Assembly (NCBI RefSeq): GCF_000513135.1
Contig: NZ_BAUV01000010.1
Coordinates: 1 to 64,000, forward strand
Length of the DNA: 64,000 nucleotides
From: Halalkalibacter akibai JCM 9157
Lineage (GTDB): Bacteria > Bacillota > Bacilli > Bacillales > Bacillaceae_D
Direction: 5' to 3'
In this document: positions 37,179 to 47,095 of the stretch, in pieces
How the letters are laid out: each line of letters starts with the position of its first letter
Numbering within the stretch: the first letter of the stretch is position 1
Program-made: the position numbers and the translations under genes
The notes under the pieces: model-generated
What the model saw: the letters and a program-made list of their open reading frames with translations, nothing else
The model's database searches: none
Told to the model about the DNA's origin: nothing

Positions 37179-37631
37179 ATGAGAAATAATAAATGGCTTA
37201 TTTTAGCAATCATCATTTTACCTTGGTTAACCTTTCCGTTTTTAGGGAGAAAGAACATCAAACATTTTTGGCCAGGGGCCTTATTTATGAGTCTTTTTCT
37301 TATGGTTGAAGGATTTGTCGCGCAACAGAGAAAGTGGTGGTGGTTCTACCAATCACTAAAACCAAATGTGTTAGGACTTGTTCCACTTACAGTAGGTCCT
37401 TTTTTTGTCGGTTCTATTTGGATACTCAGGTATACATATGGGCGTTTTTGGTTGTACCTAGTCGTTAATTTTATCGTTGATTCATTCTTTGTTTACATTT
37501 TATTAAATTGGTTTACACGAATTCGCTATGCATCGCTCATTGAAATGAAAAAATATCAGCTTTCCTTCTGCTTCTTTATAAAATCTCTCCTTATGTACGG
37601 TTGTCAAGTTTTAGTTGATAAAAATAGATAG
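37179..37631 (+). CDS. Multi-pass membrane protein, possibly CBO0543 family
   Basis: 150 residues with about four hydrophobic spans, beginning MRNNKWLILAIIILPWLTFPF. Trp-rich loops (KWWWFYQSLKPN) and a Pro/Gly pattern suggest the CBO0543-type family of uncharacterised Bacillus membrane proteins; this is uncertain. AAAGGA precedes the ATG. Monocistronic, with a terminator at 37635-37686. Function unknown. Confidence 0.65.
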   Translation: MRNNKWLILAIIILPWLTFPFLGRKNIKHFWPGALFMSLFLMVEGFVAQQRKWWWFYQSLKPNVLGLVPLTVGPFFVGSIWILRYTYGRFWLYLVVNFIVDSFFVYILLNWFTRIRYASLIEMKKYQLSFCFFIKSLLMYGCQVLVDKNR

Positions 37632-37634
37632 AAG

Positions 37635-37686
37635 AAGGGTCATTCAAAAAGGTGAAAAGACAACCTTTTTAGAATGGCCTTTTTTA
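37635..37686 (+). terminator. Terminator after the 37.2-kb membrane protein gene
   Basis: Imperfect long stem AAGGGTCATTC...AAAAAGGT with AACCTTTTTAGAATGGCCTT, then T6. Confidence 0.75.
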
Positions 37687-37770
37687 ATTTCATAACTTAT
37701 AAAGCCAATAATTAGGCATCCATCCTTTTTTTCTTGCGTAAGATGGTACATATAAACAAAACAACAAAAG

Positions 37771-37804
37771 AAAATGGGTGTTTGTCACACGTTCGCCCAT
37801 TTTT
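37771..37804 (+). terminator. Hairpin upstream of spoVK
   Basis: Stem AAAATGGGTG/CGCCCATTTT with one G-T pair; short T tail. Second terminator-like element or an operator in front of spoVK. Confidence 0.45.
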
Positions 37805-37864
37805 GCGTATAGTGTAGAAGAAAACTAAAGATGGGTTAAACGGAACAACAAAGGGGTGTACAAC

Positions 37865-38818
37865 ATGAGTAACCCGGTTAATTCAAAAAAACGAGGAAGA
37901 ATTAATGTAGTATTAAATCATAAACGAGTAGACACATTTAACCAAAATGATTCATTATTTCAATCAGAACAGGAAAAAGAAGAACATGAAATTTTATCGA
38001 AATTCGAAAAAAAGCTTGAGGAGTATATCGGACTAGAAGAGGTAAAACGCCTTGTTAATGAGATATATGCTTGGCTTTACGTAAATCAACGACGAGAAGA
38101 GCAAGGTTTAAAGGCGAGTAAACAAGTTCTTCATATGATTTTTAAAGGAAATCCCGGAACAGGTAAAACGACGGTCGCGCGAATTATTGCTCAGTTTCTT
38201 CATGAGTTGGACGTTTTAACTAAGGGGCATTTTATGGAGGTTGAGCGTGCAGATTTAGTAGGGGAGTACATTGGACACACTGCGCAAAAAACTAGAGAAG
38301 TGTTGAAGAAAGCCAGTGGTGGTGTTTTATTTGTCGATGAAGCCTATTCTCTTGCTCGAGGCGGAGAAAAGGATTTTGGTAAAGAAGCGATTGATACTTT
38401 AGTTAAGGCAATGGAAGATCATCAACATGATTTTGTTTTAATTCTCGCAGGCTATTCAAAGGAAATGGATTATTTTTTATCTTTAAATCCAGGTCTCCCA
38501 TCACGTTTTCCTATTTCAATTGATTTTCCGAATTATTCAACCGACCAATTAATGGAAATGGTTAAGCAAATGTTAAAAGAGCGTGAATATGAATTATCAA
38601 AAGATGGAGAATATCATATAAAGGAGCATATTAGGAAGGTTAGACAAGAACAGCAACGAACGTTTAGCAACGGACGTTATATCCGAAATATAATTGAAGA
38701 AGCCATTCGATTGCAAGCTGTCAGGTTATTACGAGAAAATAGCTTTGATAAAGAATCATTGCTAACAATGAAACGAGAGGATTTTAATTTTCATTCCTCT
38801 CATGTGAAATTAACGTAG
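37865..38818 (+). CDS. spoVK: Stage V sporulation protein K (AAA ATPase)
   Basis: About 317 residues, CbbX/SpoVK class of AAA+ ATPases. Walker A GNPGTGKTT (about residues 100-108), Walker B GGVLFVDEAYSL (about 160-171), sensor regions and arginine finger (PGLPSRFP). Needed for spore maturation in B. subtilis. ATG 37865 lies eight bases after AAAGGGG; an in-frame GTG at 37856 overlaps that site. Followed by a terminator and hflX, as in Bacillus. Confidence 0.93.
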   Translation: MSNPVNSKKRGRINVVLNHKRVDTFNQNDSLFQSEQEKEEHEILSKFEKKLEEYIGLEEVKRLVNEIYAWLYVNQRREEQGLKASKQVLHMIFKGNPGTGKTTVARIIAQFLHELDVLTKGHFMEVERADLVGEYIGHTAQKTREVLKKASGGVLFVDEAYSLARGGEKDFGKEAIDTLVKAMEDHQHDFVLILAGYSKEMDYFLSLNPGLPSRFPISIDFPNYSTDQLMEMVKQMLKEREYELSKDGEYHIKEHIRKVRQEQQRTFSNGRYIRNIIEEAIRLQAVRLLRENSFDKESLLTMKREDFNFHSSHVKLT

Positions 38819-38849
38819 AGAAGAGTCGGTACCCGACTTTTCTTTTTTT
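38818..38849 (+). terminator. Terminator after spoVK
   Basis: Stem AGTCGG/CCGACT extended by A-T pairs, loop of three, then T run. Confidence 0.75.
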
Positions 38850-38927
38850 GTCTTATTCGTGGTATGATGCGTATGAAAAATAAACGAGAACAAATAGTAA
38901 TGAGTAAGATGATAAAGGGAAAGGTGT

Positions 38928-40220
38928 GTGAATTATTTGCAAGAAATAAACCATAGAGAAACGGAAAAGGTTGTTCTTGTAGGATGCGATTTTGAAGGTG
39001 ATGACGTTGCTTTTCAACATTCGATGGATGAGTTAAAAAGCCTGGTTGAAACAGCTAAGGGTACGGTCGTAGGGATGTTGACTCAAAAGAGGCAAAAGGT
39101 AGAACCTTCAACTTATATAGGAAGGGGAAAGGTTGAGGAATTACAAGCTCTTATTGATGAAAAAGGTGTAGATACAATCGTTTTTAACGATGAATTATCT
39201 CCAAGTCAAATTCGTAACGTGCATACTCGCACGAAAACGACTGTAATTGATAGGACACAATTAATACTAGACATTTTTGCTCAGCGTGCAAGATCGCGTG
39301 AAGGTAAATTACAAGTTGAACTTGCTCAACTATCGTATTTATTACCTCGCCTTGCAGGACAAGGGTTAGCACTTTCTCGTCAAGGAGGTGGAATTGGCTC
39401 TAAGGGGCCAGGTGAAACACAACTTGAGTCCGATCGTCGTCATATTCGTAGACGAATGGATGAAATTAAACATCAACTCGAAGCTGTAGTGGGGCATCGT
39501 CAACGCTATAGAGAACGCAGAAAACAAAATGAAGTGTTTCAGGTGGCAATTGTTGGGTACACAAATGCAGGTAAGTCAACGATATTGAACCGTCTTGCTG
39601 ATGTAGCAACGTTAGAAGAAAATCAATTATTTGCGACACTTGATCCAACGACGCGCCAATTCATTCTTCCTAGCGGGATGAAAGTTTTATTATCTGATAC
39701 AGTAGGATTCATACAAGATCTTCCAACGACTTTAGTTGCGGCTTTTAGATCAACGCTAGAAGAACTTCAAGAAGCAAGTATGTTATTGCATGTTGTAGAT
39801 AGTTCAAATCCGGATTACGTTCAGCATGAAAGAACAGTAAAAGAATTAATAACAGATTTAGAGGCAGAAAAAATTCCACAGTTAGTAGTGTATAATAAGA
39901 GTGATCAGAAGCATTCGGATTTCTTTCCAAGTCACGAAGAAGATTCGATTGAAATTAGTGCTTTTGAACAAGAAGACTTAGAAAGCCTAAAGCATGCTAT
40001 TGAAGAGAAGTTAATGGAGCAAATGACTGAATATCATGTAGTATTAAGAGCAGAAGAGGGAAATTTGCTTTCTAGATGTAGAGAAACAACTTTAATTCAA
40101 AAGCAGGAGTGGAATGAAGAGACTGAACATTATGAGTTACGTGGTTTCGTCCTTCCTGACACGGCGCTTGGACATGAATTAGCGATTAGGTCGATAGTTG
40201 AGCGAAAAGAGAGGAACTAA
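38928..40220 (+). CDS. hflX: Ribosome-associated GTPase HflX
   Basis: 430-residue GTPase that binds and splits stalled ribosomes. N-terminal HflX domain with YIGRGKVEEL and glycine-rich GQGLALSRQGGGIGSKGPGE (about residues 140-160), then the G domain: G1 GYTNAGKST, G3 DTVGF, G4 NKSD. GTG start, GGAAAGG upstream. Its stop is immediately followed by the ynbB ATG at 40221, so the two are coupled. Confidence 0.94.
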   Translation: MNYLQEINHRETEKVVLVGCDFEGDDVAFQHSMDELKSLVETAKGTVVGMLTQKRQKVEPSTYIGRGKVEELQALIDEKGVDTIVFNDELSPSQIRNVHTRTKTTVIDRTQLILDIFAQRARSREGKLQVELAQLSYLLPRLAGQGLALSRQGGGIGSKGPGETQLESDRRHIRRRMDEIKHQLEAVVGHRQRYRERRKQNEVFQVAIVGYTNAGKSTILNRLADVATLEENQLFATLDPTTRQFILPSGMKVLLSDTVGFIQDLPTTLVAAFRSTLEELQEASMLLHVVDSSNPDYVQHERTVKELITDLEAEKIPQLVVYNKSDQKHSDFFPSHEEDSIEISAFEQEDLESLKHAIEEKLMEQMTEYHVVLRAEEGNLLSRCRETTLIQKQEWNEETEHYELRGFVLPDTALGHELAIRSIVERKERN

Positions 40221-41477
40221 ATGTTAAAGCTTAAGAACGAAAAAGAGTTATTATCAACAACAACGGAAATTGAGCAACAAATAAGAGAACATCATCAAGA
40301 AATAGAGGAAATTGCTTTATTTAATCAGTCTAAAGTTATGACAGCTTTTAGGGAACATCAAGTTGCTGATTTTCACTTCACTCCGTCTACAGGCTATGGA
40401 TACGATGACGTTGGAAGAGATACGCTTGAGTCTATTTACGCACGCGTTTTTGGTGGTGAGGCAGCACTCGTACGTCCGCAGATCATTTCTGGTACGCACG
40501 CCATTGCAACAGCTCTTTTTGGCGTGTTAAGACCAGGAGATGAGTTACTGTATATAACGGGAAAGCCATATGATACACTTGAGGAAATCGTTGGCATACG
40601 TGGTAATGGAAATGGATCATTAAAAGAGTTTCATATTAATTATGAAGCAGTCCCCCTCCTCGAATCTGGCTGGATCGACAAAGAGCAGATTAAAAGTAAA
40701 ATAAACCCTCAAACAAAAATGATCGGAATTCAACGATCGAAAGGGTATGGTGACCGTCCATCATACACAGTTGGTCAAATTGAAGAAATGATCCAATTTG
40801 TCCGTACAATTAAAAAAGATGTCATCGTTTTTGTAGACAATTGTTATGGTGAATTTGTTGAAACAAGGGAACCATGTGAAGTTGGAGCCGACATAATGGC
40901 AGGTTCCTTAATAAAAAATCCTGGTGGAGGGATTGTGAAGACTGGAGGATATCTCGTTGGGAGAAAAGACTTAATAGAGCTTGCCTCATATCGTCTTGCA
41001 GCACCAGGCATTGGAGCAGAGGGAGGAGCAAGTCTTTATAGCTTGCTTGAAATGTACCAAGGCTTTTTCTTAGCTCCGCATGTCGTCTCACAAGCCCTCA
41101 AGGGAGCGATCTTTACGGCTGCTTTGCTTGAACGATTAGGTATGAATTCTACTCCTAAATGGGATGAACGACGAACCGATTTAATACAGTCTGTGCACTT
41201 TCCGTCAGCAGAAAAAATGATTGCTTTTTGCCAAGCGATTCAAGCTGCTTCCCCTGTAAATGCTCATGTTACACCACAACCGAGTCCAATGCCCGGTTAC
41301 GAATCACCTGTAATTATGGCCGCGGGTACCTTTATTCAAGGTGCAAGTATTGAATTAACAGCTGACGGTCCTATTCGGCCTCCATACGTTGCTTATGTTC
41401 AAGGTGGGCTTACATATGAGCATGTTAAGATTGCGGTTCTTCAAGCAGTGGATATAATCTTTGATTCAGGTAGATAA
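40221..41477 (+). CDS. ynbB: YnbB, methionine gamma-lyase-like PLP enzyme (aluminium-resistance family)
   Basis: 418-residue fold-type I PLP protein of the Met_gamma_lyase (aluminium resistance) family. The PLP-lysine region is SLIKNPGGGIVKTGGYLVGR (about residues 230-250), with FVDNCYGEFVE before it. The real reaction is not established. It begins at the base after the hflX stop. In B. subtilis ynbB is followed by glnR-glnA; here glnA follows directly. Confidence 0.88.
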   Translation: MLKLKNEKELLSTTTEIEQQIREHHQEIEEIALFNQSKVMTAFREHQVADFHFTPSTGYGYDDVGRDTLESIYARVFGGEAALVRPQIISGTHAIATALFGVLRPGDELLYITGKPYDTLEEIVGIRGNGNGSLKEFHINYEAVPLLESGWIDKEQIKSKINPQTKMIGIQRSKGYGDRPSYTVGQIEEMIQFVRTIKKDVIVFVDNCYGEFVETREPCEVGADIMAGSLIKNPGGGIVKTGGYLVGRKDLIELASYRLAAPGIGAEGGASLYSLLEMYQGFFLAPHVVSQALKGAIFTAALLERLGMNSTPKWDERRTDLIQSVHFPSAEKMIAFCQAIQAASPVNAHVTPQPSPMPGYESPVIMAAGTFIQGASIELTADGPIRPPYVAYVQGGLTYEHVKIAVLQAVDIIFDSGR

Positions 41478-41540
41478 TCTTACGATAAAAGTAGTGAATT
41501 ATGCTCCATAGAAAAGGCTTGTGAGGTAATTTGACAGCGG

Positions 41541-41569
41541 TTGACATGGTTGTTTGCTTCTAGTAACAT
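41541..41569 (+). promoter_or_regulatory. Sigma-A promoter of glnA
   Basis: TTGACA (41541-41546), 17-base spacer, TAACAT (41564-41569), about 138 bases before glnA. Confidence 0.65.
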
Positions 41570-41706
41570 GAAGGTAGTTCTTAGTCCGAACACTCTTTAT
41601 ATGAGCGTTCAATCCATAAAACAAGCTTACTAGATTACTATTTATCGTACAGGTATGAAAGTTATTTATTACACATTTTGAGTTTGTTGAAAGGGGAATA
41701 CATAAA

Positions 41707-43056
41707 GTGGCAAAATTTAGCAAAGAAGATATCTTAAAAATTGCAAAAGAAGAGAATGTACGCTACATCCGTCTTCAGTTTTCGGATTTATTAGGGACAA
41801 TTAAAAATGTTGAAATCCCAGTCAACCAATTAACAAAAGCGTTAGACAACAAAATGATGTTCGATGGATCCTCAATTGAAGGATTTGTTCGTATTGAAGA
41901 GTCTGATATGTACCTGTATCCAGACACAGATACATGGGTAATTTTCCCTTGGACACCAGACAAAGGTAGAGTAGCTCGTTTGATTTGTGACGTATATCTA
42001 CCTGGTAAGCCAGGTGAAGAGCCAACACCATTTGCAGGTGACCCGCGTGGAATTTTAAAACGTGTATTAAAAGATGCTGAAAAGCTTGGATATACGGCAT
42101 TTAATATTGGACCAGAACCAGAGTTTTTCCTTTTTAAAAATGATGAAAATGGAGAACCGACTCTTGAGCTAAATGATAAAGGTGGCTATTTCGACTTAGC
42201 ACCAACGGATCTTGGTGAAAATTGCCGCCGTGATATCGTTCTAGAACTAGAAGATATGGGCTTTGACATCGAAGCATCTCACCATGAGGTTGCTCCTGGT
42301 CAACACGAAATTGATTTTAAATATGCGGATGCTGTTACAGCTTGTGATAACATTCAAACATTTAAACTTGTTGTTAAGACGATTGCTCGTAAACATGGCC
42401 TTCATGCAACGTTTATGCCAAAGCCTTTGTTTGGTGTAAATGGATCAGGTATGCATTGTAATATGTCTTTATTTACAAAAGAAGGAAATGCATTTTATGA
42501 TGAAGGTACAGAATCGCAATTAAGTGAAACAGCTATGCAATTTTTAGCTGGTATCTTAAAGCATGCGGAAGCTTTCACTGCAATTACAAATCCAATCGTT
42601 AACTCTTACAAGCGTCTTGTTCCTGGATATGAAGCACCGGTTTATGTAGCTTGGTCGATGCGTAACCGTAGTCCACTAATCCGTATTCCTTCATCTAGAG
42701 GGGTAAGTACACGTGTTGAAGTTCGAAGTCCAGATCCAGCTGCTAACCCGTATTTAGCTATGGCTGTTATGCTTGCTGCTGGTCTTGATGGAATTAAGAA
42801 AAAATTAACTCCACCACCTGCAACAGATCGTAATATTTATGTGATGAGCAAAGAAGAGCGTATTGAAGAAGGAATTAATGATCTACCAGCAACTTTAAAA
42901 CAAGCAATTGATAAGCTTGTTCAAGATGATGTTATGATTAAAGCCCTTGGAGAGCATGCTGTAGAAAACTTTGTTGAAGCTAAAGAAATCGAATGGGATA
43001 TGTTCCGCACGCAAGTACATCCGTGGGAACGTGACCAGTATATGCAGAACTATTAA
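41707..43056 (+). CDS. glnA: Glutamine synthetase (GSI-alpha)
   Basis: 449-residue GSI enzyme that makes glutamine from glutamate, ammonia and ATP. Family signatures: [17 protein letters not shown], the ATP-binding NGSGMHCN and NRSPLIRIP. The Arg of [10 protein letters not shown] fits the feedback-inhibited Bacillus GSI-alpha type, which lacks an adenylylation site. GTG start with AAAGGGGA upstream. There is no glnR in front of it, unlike B. subtilis. A strong terminator follows. Confidence 0.97.
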   Translation: MAKFSKEDILKIAKEENVRYIRLQFSDLLGTIKNVEIPVNQLTKALDNKMMFDGSSIEGFVRIEESDMYLYPDTDTWVIFPWTPDKGRVARLICDVYLPGKPGEEPTPFAGDPRGILKRVLKDAEKLGYTAFNIGPEPEFFLFKNDENGEPTLELNDKGGYFDLAPTDLGENCRRDIVLELEDMGFDIEASHHEVAPGQHEIDFKYADAVTACDNIQTFKLVVKTIARKHGLHATFMPKPLFGVNGSGMHCNMSLFTKEGNAFYDEGTESQLSETAMQFLAGILKHAEAFTAITNPIVNSYKRLVPGYEAPVYVAWSMRNRSPLIRIPSSRGVSTRVEVRSPDPAANPYLAMAVMLAAGLDGIKKKLTPPPATDRNIYVMSKEERIEEGINDLPATLKQAIDKLVQDDVMIKALGEHAVENFVEAKEIEWDMFRTQVHPWERDQYMQNY

Positions 43057-43064
43057 GATGTCTT

Positions 43065-43096
43065 AAACCCCCGACACGATATGTGTTGGGGGTTTA
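43065..43096 (+). terminator. Terminator after glnA
   Basis: Stem AAACCCCCGACAC/GTGTTGGGGGTTT (small mismatch), short loop; modest T tail. Confidence 0.8.
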
Positions 43097-43668
43097 TTGT
43101 ATATTTTGTTTTAGAGTATAGTAGTTTTATTTATGAACAAACACCTTCATCGTTCTAGTCCAATAAATGAAATACAGATAACTTCTAAAAAATCTTTAGA
43201 GGCTTGTCTATGAATCTTTCGTTCTCCCTCGTGTAACGTTTTACAGTCAATCTTTTCTTTACATCGTAAATAAAAACCATATTTATTTTTATATTTCACG
43301 TTAAAAAGATGTATGGACATACGTATCCCTTCAATTCCTTTTCCAACTGTCATGTATTTTTCGTTAAAGTTATATTTTTTGAATTAAAAGTTTGTATTAT
43401 GGATTATTACATATTTTTTAGATTCGGTGTTTTAGAGTAAATGCGTTCTGAGGTCTGGTTATGGAGGATATTAGAAGTATTACTCAGTATAGCGCGTATC
43501 TATATTAATATTTGAATATTTATGAAGGGACTTTATAATGCTGTTTTCATAAAAATTGATGCGCAAACTATACATAACAAACTTCCAATTAAAGAGCAAT
43601 AAGGTATAAATTTACTTTTTTAATTCAAAAGACCTAATAAAACTAGTATTTTAAATAGTAAAATAGTA

Positions 43669-43696
43669 TTGCGTTTTGCGATCTATCCCCTATAAT
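43669..43696 (+). promoter_or_regulatory. Possible sigma-A promoter of the chemoreceptor gene
   Basis: TTGCGT (43669-43674), 16-base spacer, TATAAT (43691-43696). No sigma-D motif was seen. Confidence 0.4.
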
Positions 43697-43705
43697 TAAA
43701 AATAA

Positions 43706-43720
43706 TAAAAGCGTTTTCAA
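43706..43720. promoter_or_regulatory. Candidate cre (CcpA) site
   Basis: On the minus strand TTGAAAACGCTTTTA matches the cre consensus WTGNAANCGNWNNCA at all but one position. It lies just downstream of the possible -10 box, where CcpA binding would repress. Confidence 0.5.
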
Positions 43721-43750
43721 CTAAAACATTTAATAAGAAGGGGCAGCAGC

Positions 43751-45523
43751 ATGAATATTCTAAGGAAAACAAAACGTGTAAAAGACAAAAAGGAAAAGCT
43801 TAAAGTGACAAAGTTTTTAAATGTAAACAATATGAAGATTAAAACGAAATTACTAATTGTTTTTACCGTTTCTATTTTAGGGCTAGTATTATTATCAACT
43901 TTTAGTTTTCTATCTCTATCGAGTATAAATAATCAAATGGATAGTGTATATGACCATGAATTAGAAGCCATGAGTCTTGTACAAGAATTGCGCTCAAATA
44001 TCGTTAGGTTAGATCAGAATCTTTTAGTTAGTATTAGAGAAGCTAGGCAAAACAAAAGAAACCTTGAATATGATTCTCAAATGATCATCGATCAGATTGA
44101 AAGATCTCTAGAGAGTTTAAATCACTTGCTGACAACTGAGAATGAACAGTATCTCTACAAAACCATCTTTGAAGGTTGGAATAACTATCAACTTAGCGTA
44201 CATACCTTAGTTGAAGAAAGTCTGAACGGAAATACTGACCGATTTTATACCGAACATTCTAGGGCTCAAAGAGAACTGAATTCTGTGAACTTTGCTTTGA
44301 ATACCTTATTTACGATTAAACAAGTCGAGGTTAACAATTCAAGATATTTTATCCAAGATATTTTTGCATCATCAGTGAAAATAAATGCGGTCGTGTTAGC
44401 AGTTGTAGTATTATTTATTGTTACATCTGGTGTGTTAGTGTATAAAAATATCATTAATAGACTTAATCAATTATCAGACTCTAATCTTAAGATATCGAAC
44501 GGGGAATTAACGACAGAGGTGAGTTCACTTATTAGTAAAGATGAAGTAGGATCACTTGCCAAAAGTAGCCAATCGATTGCTTTCAATTTAAAAGGAATGA
44601 TTCGTGACATTAAAGATTCGATCGAGTTAATGAATGATACAGTGGGAAAAGTGAGAGAAATTGTTAACACGGGATTTGAGTCCCAAGAAACGGTCTCTTC
44701 TAATATTAGAGAAATCTCCTCTGGTTTGACTAAACAAGCATCCAATATGGAAGAATCAATGAAAGATATTTCAGAATTGAATGTGTCAATGACGGATGTT
44801 AATACATTCATTCAACAGTTGAAAAATGTATTTATCACAGCGATGGAAGAAGTTAATAAGGGTGTCATCGAATTACAAACAACTGTGAATCAAATGGAAG
44901 AAATTTCTACAACTAATAATCATCTAATTGAATCTTTTGCCGAACTTAAAGTTGAATTAAATGAAATTAAAGAGTATGCGGATTCAATTGTTAGTATCTC
45001 AGAAAACACAAACCTTCTATCATTAAATGCTAGCATTGAAGCTGCCAGGGCTGGAGAGCATGGACGTGGGTTTGCGATCGTGGCAGAAGAAGTGAGAAAA
45101 CTTTCGACTGAATCGAGCTTAGTAGCTAAGGGAGTACAAGAAGTTGTTCGTCGTAATGAAATAAAAACAGAGAAATTTAGAGAAACGCTTCAAATGGCAA
45201 ATGCTAAAATTCATAACGGTACGAATAATATGCATGAAACAAATGTTATTTTTAAGAGTATAGAAGAAAGAATTAAAGAAATTGATAATAGAATTGATGC
45301 TGTTGCAGATAAAAGCGAAAATGTTACTAAACGTAGTAGTTCAGTTACTTTAATGATTGAGGAAGTAAGTGCAATCTCAGAGGAAACGACTGCTTCTATG
45401 GAAGAAATTGCAGCCTCTTCTACTGAACTTGTTGATCACTTTAAAGAAGTTTTAGAGCAAGTTGATAAACAAAAGGAATTAGCTGAAAATCTTGAAGGGA
45501 ATATTAAGCAATTTAAAATCTAA
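43751..45523 (+). CDS. Methyl-accepting chemotaxis protein
   Basis: 590 residues. N-terminal basic stretch, membrane span about 32-55, an extracytoplasmic four-helix-bundle sensor region (about 60-205), a second span about 212-232, HAMP (about 235-290), and the cytoplasmic signalling domain with its hairpin tip [33 protein letters not shown] (quoted piecewise as [20 protein letters not shown]). The two-span topology is that of a transmembrane receptor. Ligand unknown. GAAGGGG lies before the ATG. Monocistronic with a strong terminator; no chemotaxis genes are nearby. Confidence 0.92.
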   Translation: MNILRKTKRVKDKKEKLKVTKFLNVNNMKIKTKLLIVFTVSILGLVLLSTFSFLSLSSINNQMDSVYDHELEAMSLVQELRSNIVRLDQNLLVSIREARQNKRNLEYDSQMIIDQIERSLESLNHLLTTENEQYLYKTIFEGWNNYQLSVHTLVEESLNGNTDRFYTEHSRAQRELNSVNFALNTLFTIKQVEVNNSRYFIQDIFASSVKINAVVLAVVVLFIVTSGVLVYKNIINRLNQLSDSNLKISNGELTTEVSSLISKDEVGSLAKSSQSIAFNLKGMIRDIKDSIELMNDTVGKVREIVNTGFESQETVSSNIREISSGLTKQASNMEESMKDISELNVSMTDVNTFIQQLKNVFITAMEEVNKGVIELQTTVNQMEEISTTNNHLIESFAELKVELNEIKEYADSIVSISENTNLLSLNASIEAARAGEHGRGFAIVAEEVRKLSTESSLVAKGVQEVVRRNEIKTEKFRETLQMANAKIHNGTNNMHETNVIFKSIEERIKEIDNRIDAVADKSENVTKRSSSVTLMIEEVSAISEETTASMEEIAASSTELVDHFKEVLEQVDKQKELAENLEGNIKQFKI

Positions 45524-45537
45524 AATTGCTAGTTGCC

Positions 45538-45577
45538 AAAAAGTCCTTTAACACAAGTTGTGTTAAGGACTTTTTTT
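45538..45577 (+). terminator. Terminator after the chemoreceptor gene
   Basis: Stem AAAAAGTCCTT-AACACAA/TTGTGTT-AAGGACTTTTT with one bulged T, then T run. Confidence 0.88.
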
Positions 45578-45680
45578 GCATTTAATTCTATTTAAATGAG
45601 TAAACAAAGGCATGTTTAACTATTTAAGTCATAGATTAATAGTGAAAATCTAGTAAGTATAATTAGAGGAGGACTATTTA

Positions 45681-45908
45681 ATGGAAAAAGACTTAGCTTC
45701 ACTCTCGCGTTTTGCTTTTTTAATTGTTGCTGTGTTAAATGCTGTATTAAACTTACTAGGGTATCAAACAATACCAGAACAATTTGTTAACGATGTAGTG
45801 GCGATCTTATCTGGTGTTTATTTTATTTGGGCAGGTTGGAAGAATAATTATATTAGTGAGAAGGGGCTTCGACAAAAAGAAGTGCTTAAACAGCATAAAT
45901 TAGATTAA
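45681..45908 (+). CDS. Phage holin-like small membrane protein
   Basis: 75 residues with two hydrophobic segments (about 9-27 and 36-55) and a charged tail, resembling the phi-LC3/SPP1 class of phage holins (…IPEQFVNDVVAILSGVYFIWAGWKNN). AGAGGAGG before the ATG. It stands alone: no endolysin, portal or other phage gene is nearby. It may be a relic or a recruited host membrane protein. Confidence 0.75.
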   Translation: MEKDLASLSRFAFLIVAVLNAVLNLLGYQTIPEQFVNDVVAILSGVYFIWAGWKNNYISEKGLRQKEVLKQHKLD

Positions 45909-45937
45909 AAGAGGCTAACCTAAAAGCAGAAAACAAT

Positions 45938-45975
45938 AAAGCGACTTTCAAATAGTAAGAACATGTTCGCTTTTT
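45938..45975 (+). terminator. Weak terminator after the holin-like gene
   Basis: 7-bp stem AAAGCGA/TCGCTTT with a long loop and T5. Confidence 0.5.
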
Positions 45976-46171
45976 GATTCAAAGGCTTCTAAGTCATCCC
46001 CACATGGTAATGATGTTTTTCGTGGAGTGATATGCACAACCATGTTTTCATATTATAGCCATAATAATCAAATATTATAATAAAAAAGAATAGTCAAAAA
46101 ACCTTAGCTGTTTTAAGTGTTTTCCAAGTAATAAATCATTTATACTTAAAGTAGAGGAGGAGGAGTTATAT

Positions 46172-46366
46172 TTGAGTAAAAAAACGTTGTTATTGATTAT
46201 ATATGTATTATCTTTTATGTTCTTTCTGCGAAGTATATTTAGAATATTGACCTATGAAGGAACTGGTGGATATGGAATGGTAATCGTTAGTGCATTAGTA
46301 ATGACTTTTGTATTGAGGACGTATCTAAAAGAAAGAAGTAAAGAAAAACAGGAAGCTGCACAGTAA
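46172..46366 (+). CDS. Small two-span membrane protein
   Basis: 64 residues with two hydrophobic stretches (about 4-21 and 34-50) and a charged tail. TTG start after GGAGGAGGAG. Its C-terminal codons lie in the left arm of a terminator that also faces lexA. No family recognised; function unknown. Confidence 0.65.
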   Translation: MSKKTLLLIIYVLSFMFFLRSIFRILTYEGTGGYGMVIVSALVMTFVLRTYLKERSKEKQEAAQ

Positions 46367-46385
46367 TTAGCAGCTTCCTGTTTTT
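46349..46385. terminator. Convergent terminator between the small membrane gene and lexA
   Basis: 11-bp perfect stem CAGGAAGCTGC/GCAGCTTCCTG with T run on the plus side and A-rich sequence before it, so it may serve both strands. Confidence 0.8.
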
Positions 46386-46392
46386 CTTTTGG

Positions 46393-47013
46393 TTAGTGAA
46401 TCGTGCGAAACACTCCTACAACTTTTCCAAGCACTGACACGTCCTTCAAAAGTATCGGTGCCATTGTTGAATTTTCAGGTTGCAGGCGAATATAATCTTT
46501 CTCCCGGAAGAAGCGTTTAACAGTTGCTTCGTTATCCTCAGTCATAGCAACAATGATATCTCCATTATTCGCTGTTTGTTGTTGACGAACTATTACCATA
46601 TCACCATCAAAGATACCCGCTTCGATCATACTATCTCCTTGAATAATTAATACATACGTATTTTCAGAAACAAGATGATCAGGTAAGGGTAAATAATCTT
46701 CAATATTCTCAATGGCTGTAATCGGTAACCCGGCCGTTACCTTTCCTAAAACTGGGACATATGTAGTTTTTCTATCAGGTAATGGAACTGTTTCATTTTC
46801 TAGATCGAGAATTTCAATAGCTCTGGGTTTAGTAGGATCTCTACGAATGTATCCTTTTTTCTCTAATCGTGAAAGATGTCCGTGTACGGTTGAACTAGAT
46901 GCTAGCCCAACTGCTTCACCAATTTCTCGGACTGAAGGGGGATAACCTTTCTTTTTTACTTCCACTTTTATAAAGTCTAGTATTTCGAGTTGACGTTTTG
47001 ATAGCTTTGTCAC
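46393..47013 (-). CDS. lexA: LexA repressor
   Basis: About 206 residues. N-terminal winged helix ([34 protein letters not shown]...), the Ala-Gly cleavage site (KVTAGLPIT), and the catalytic Ser (GDSMIEAG) and Lys ([10 protein letters not shown]) of the self-cleaving peptidase domain. Represses SOS genes, including recA and its own locus here. GTG 47013 is chosen (AGGTGG upstream, giving MTKLSKRQ); GTG 47022 is in frame but close to the site. Divergent from the yneA-yneB-ynzC genes. Confidence 0.97.
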   Translation of the reverse strand: MTKLSKRQLEILDFIKVEVKKKGYPPSVREIGEAVGLASSSTVHGHLSRLEKKGYIRRDPTKPRAIEILDLENETVPLPDRKTTYVPVLGKVTAGLPITAIENIEDYLPLPDHLVSENTYVLIIQGDSMIEAGIFDGDMVIVRQQQTANNGDIIVAMTEDNEATVKRFFREKDYIRLQPENSTMAPILLKDVSVLGKVVGVFRTIH

Positions 47014-47047
47014 AGATACCACCTCACTTACTTTCCTAATTATCTAA

Positions 47048-47076
47048 ATTGTACCATGCGAACATATGTAACGCAA
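47048..47076 (-). promoter_or_regulatory. lexA promoter
   Basis: On the minus strand TTGCGT (47076-47071), 17-base spacer, TACAAT (47053-47048); an SOS box lies inside the spacer. Confidence 0.6.
47059..47072. promoter_or_regulatory. SOS box in the lexA promoter
   Basis: CGAACATATGTAAC: a perfect left half and centre of CGAACRNRYGTTCG with a degenerate right half. Confidence 0.5.
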
Positions 47077-47095
47077 ACGTTAGTTCTAAAATCTA

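Larger units (their letters stand above)
43097..43750. other. Gene-poor region between glnA and the chemoreceptor gene
   Basis: About 650 A/T-rich bases with no supported gene. A minus-strand 68-codon frame at 43147-43353 lacks a ribosome site and resembles no family I know. The 3' end carries the promoter and cre-like site of the chemoreceptor gene. Confidence 0.45.

Noticed and set aside
41551-41568. TGTT...AACA dyad overlapping the glnA promoter as a GlnR/TnrA site
   Set aside because: Spacing is one base too long and the inner A is missing against TGTNAN7TNACA; too weak to call.
43147-43353. 68-codon minus-strand frame downstream of glnA
   Set aside because: No ribosome binding site, no recognisable family, low-complexity composition in an A/T-rich spacer.
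45909-46171. Additional small gene between the holin-like gene and the small membrane protein gene
   Set aside because: No frame with a ribosome site; only a weak terminator is visible.
47074-47087. Fourth SOS-like box CAAACGTTAGTTCT
   Set aside because: Centre does not fit RNRY and outer bases mismatch; only partial.
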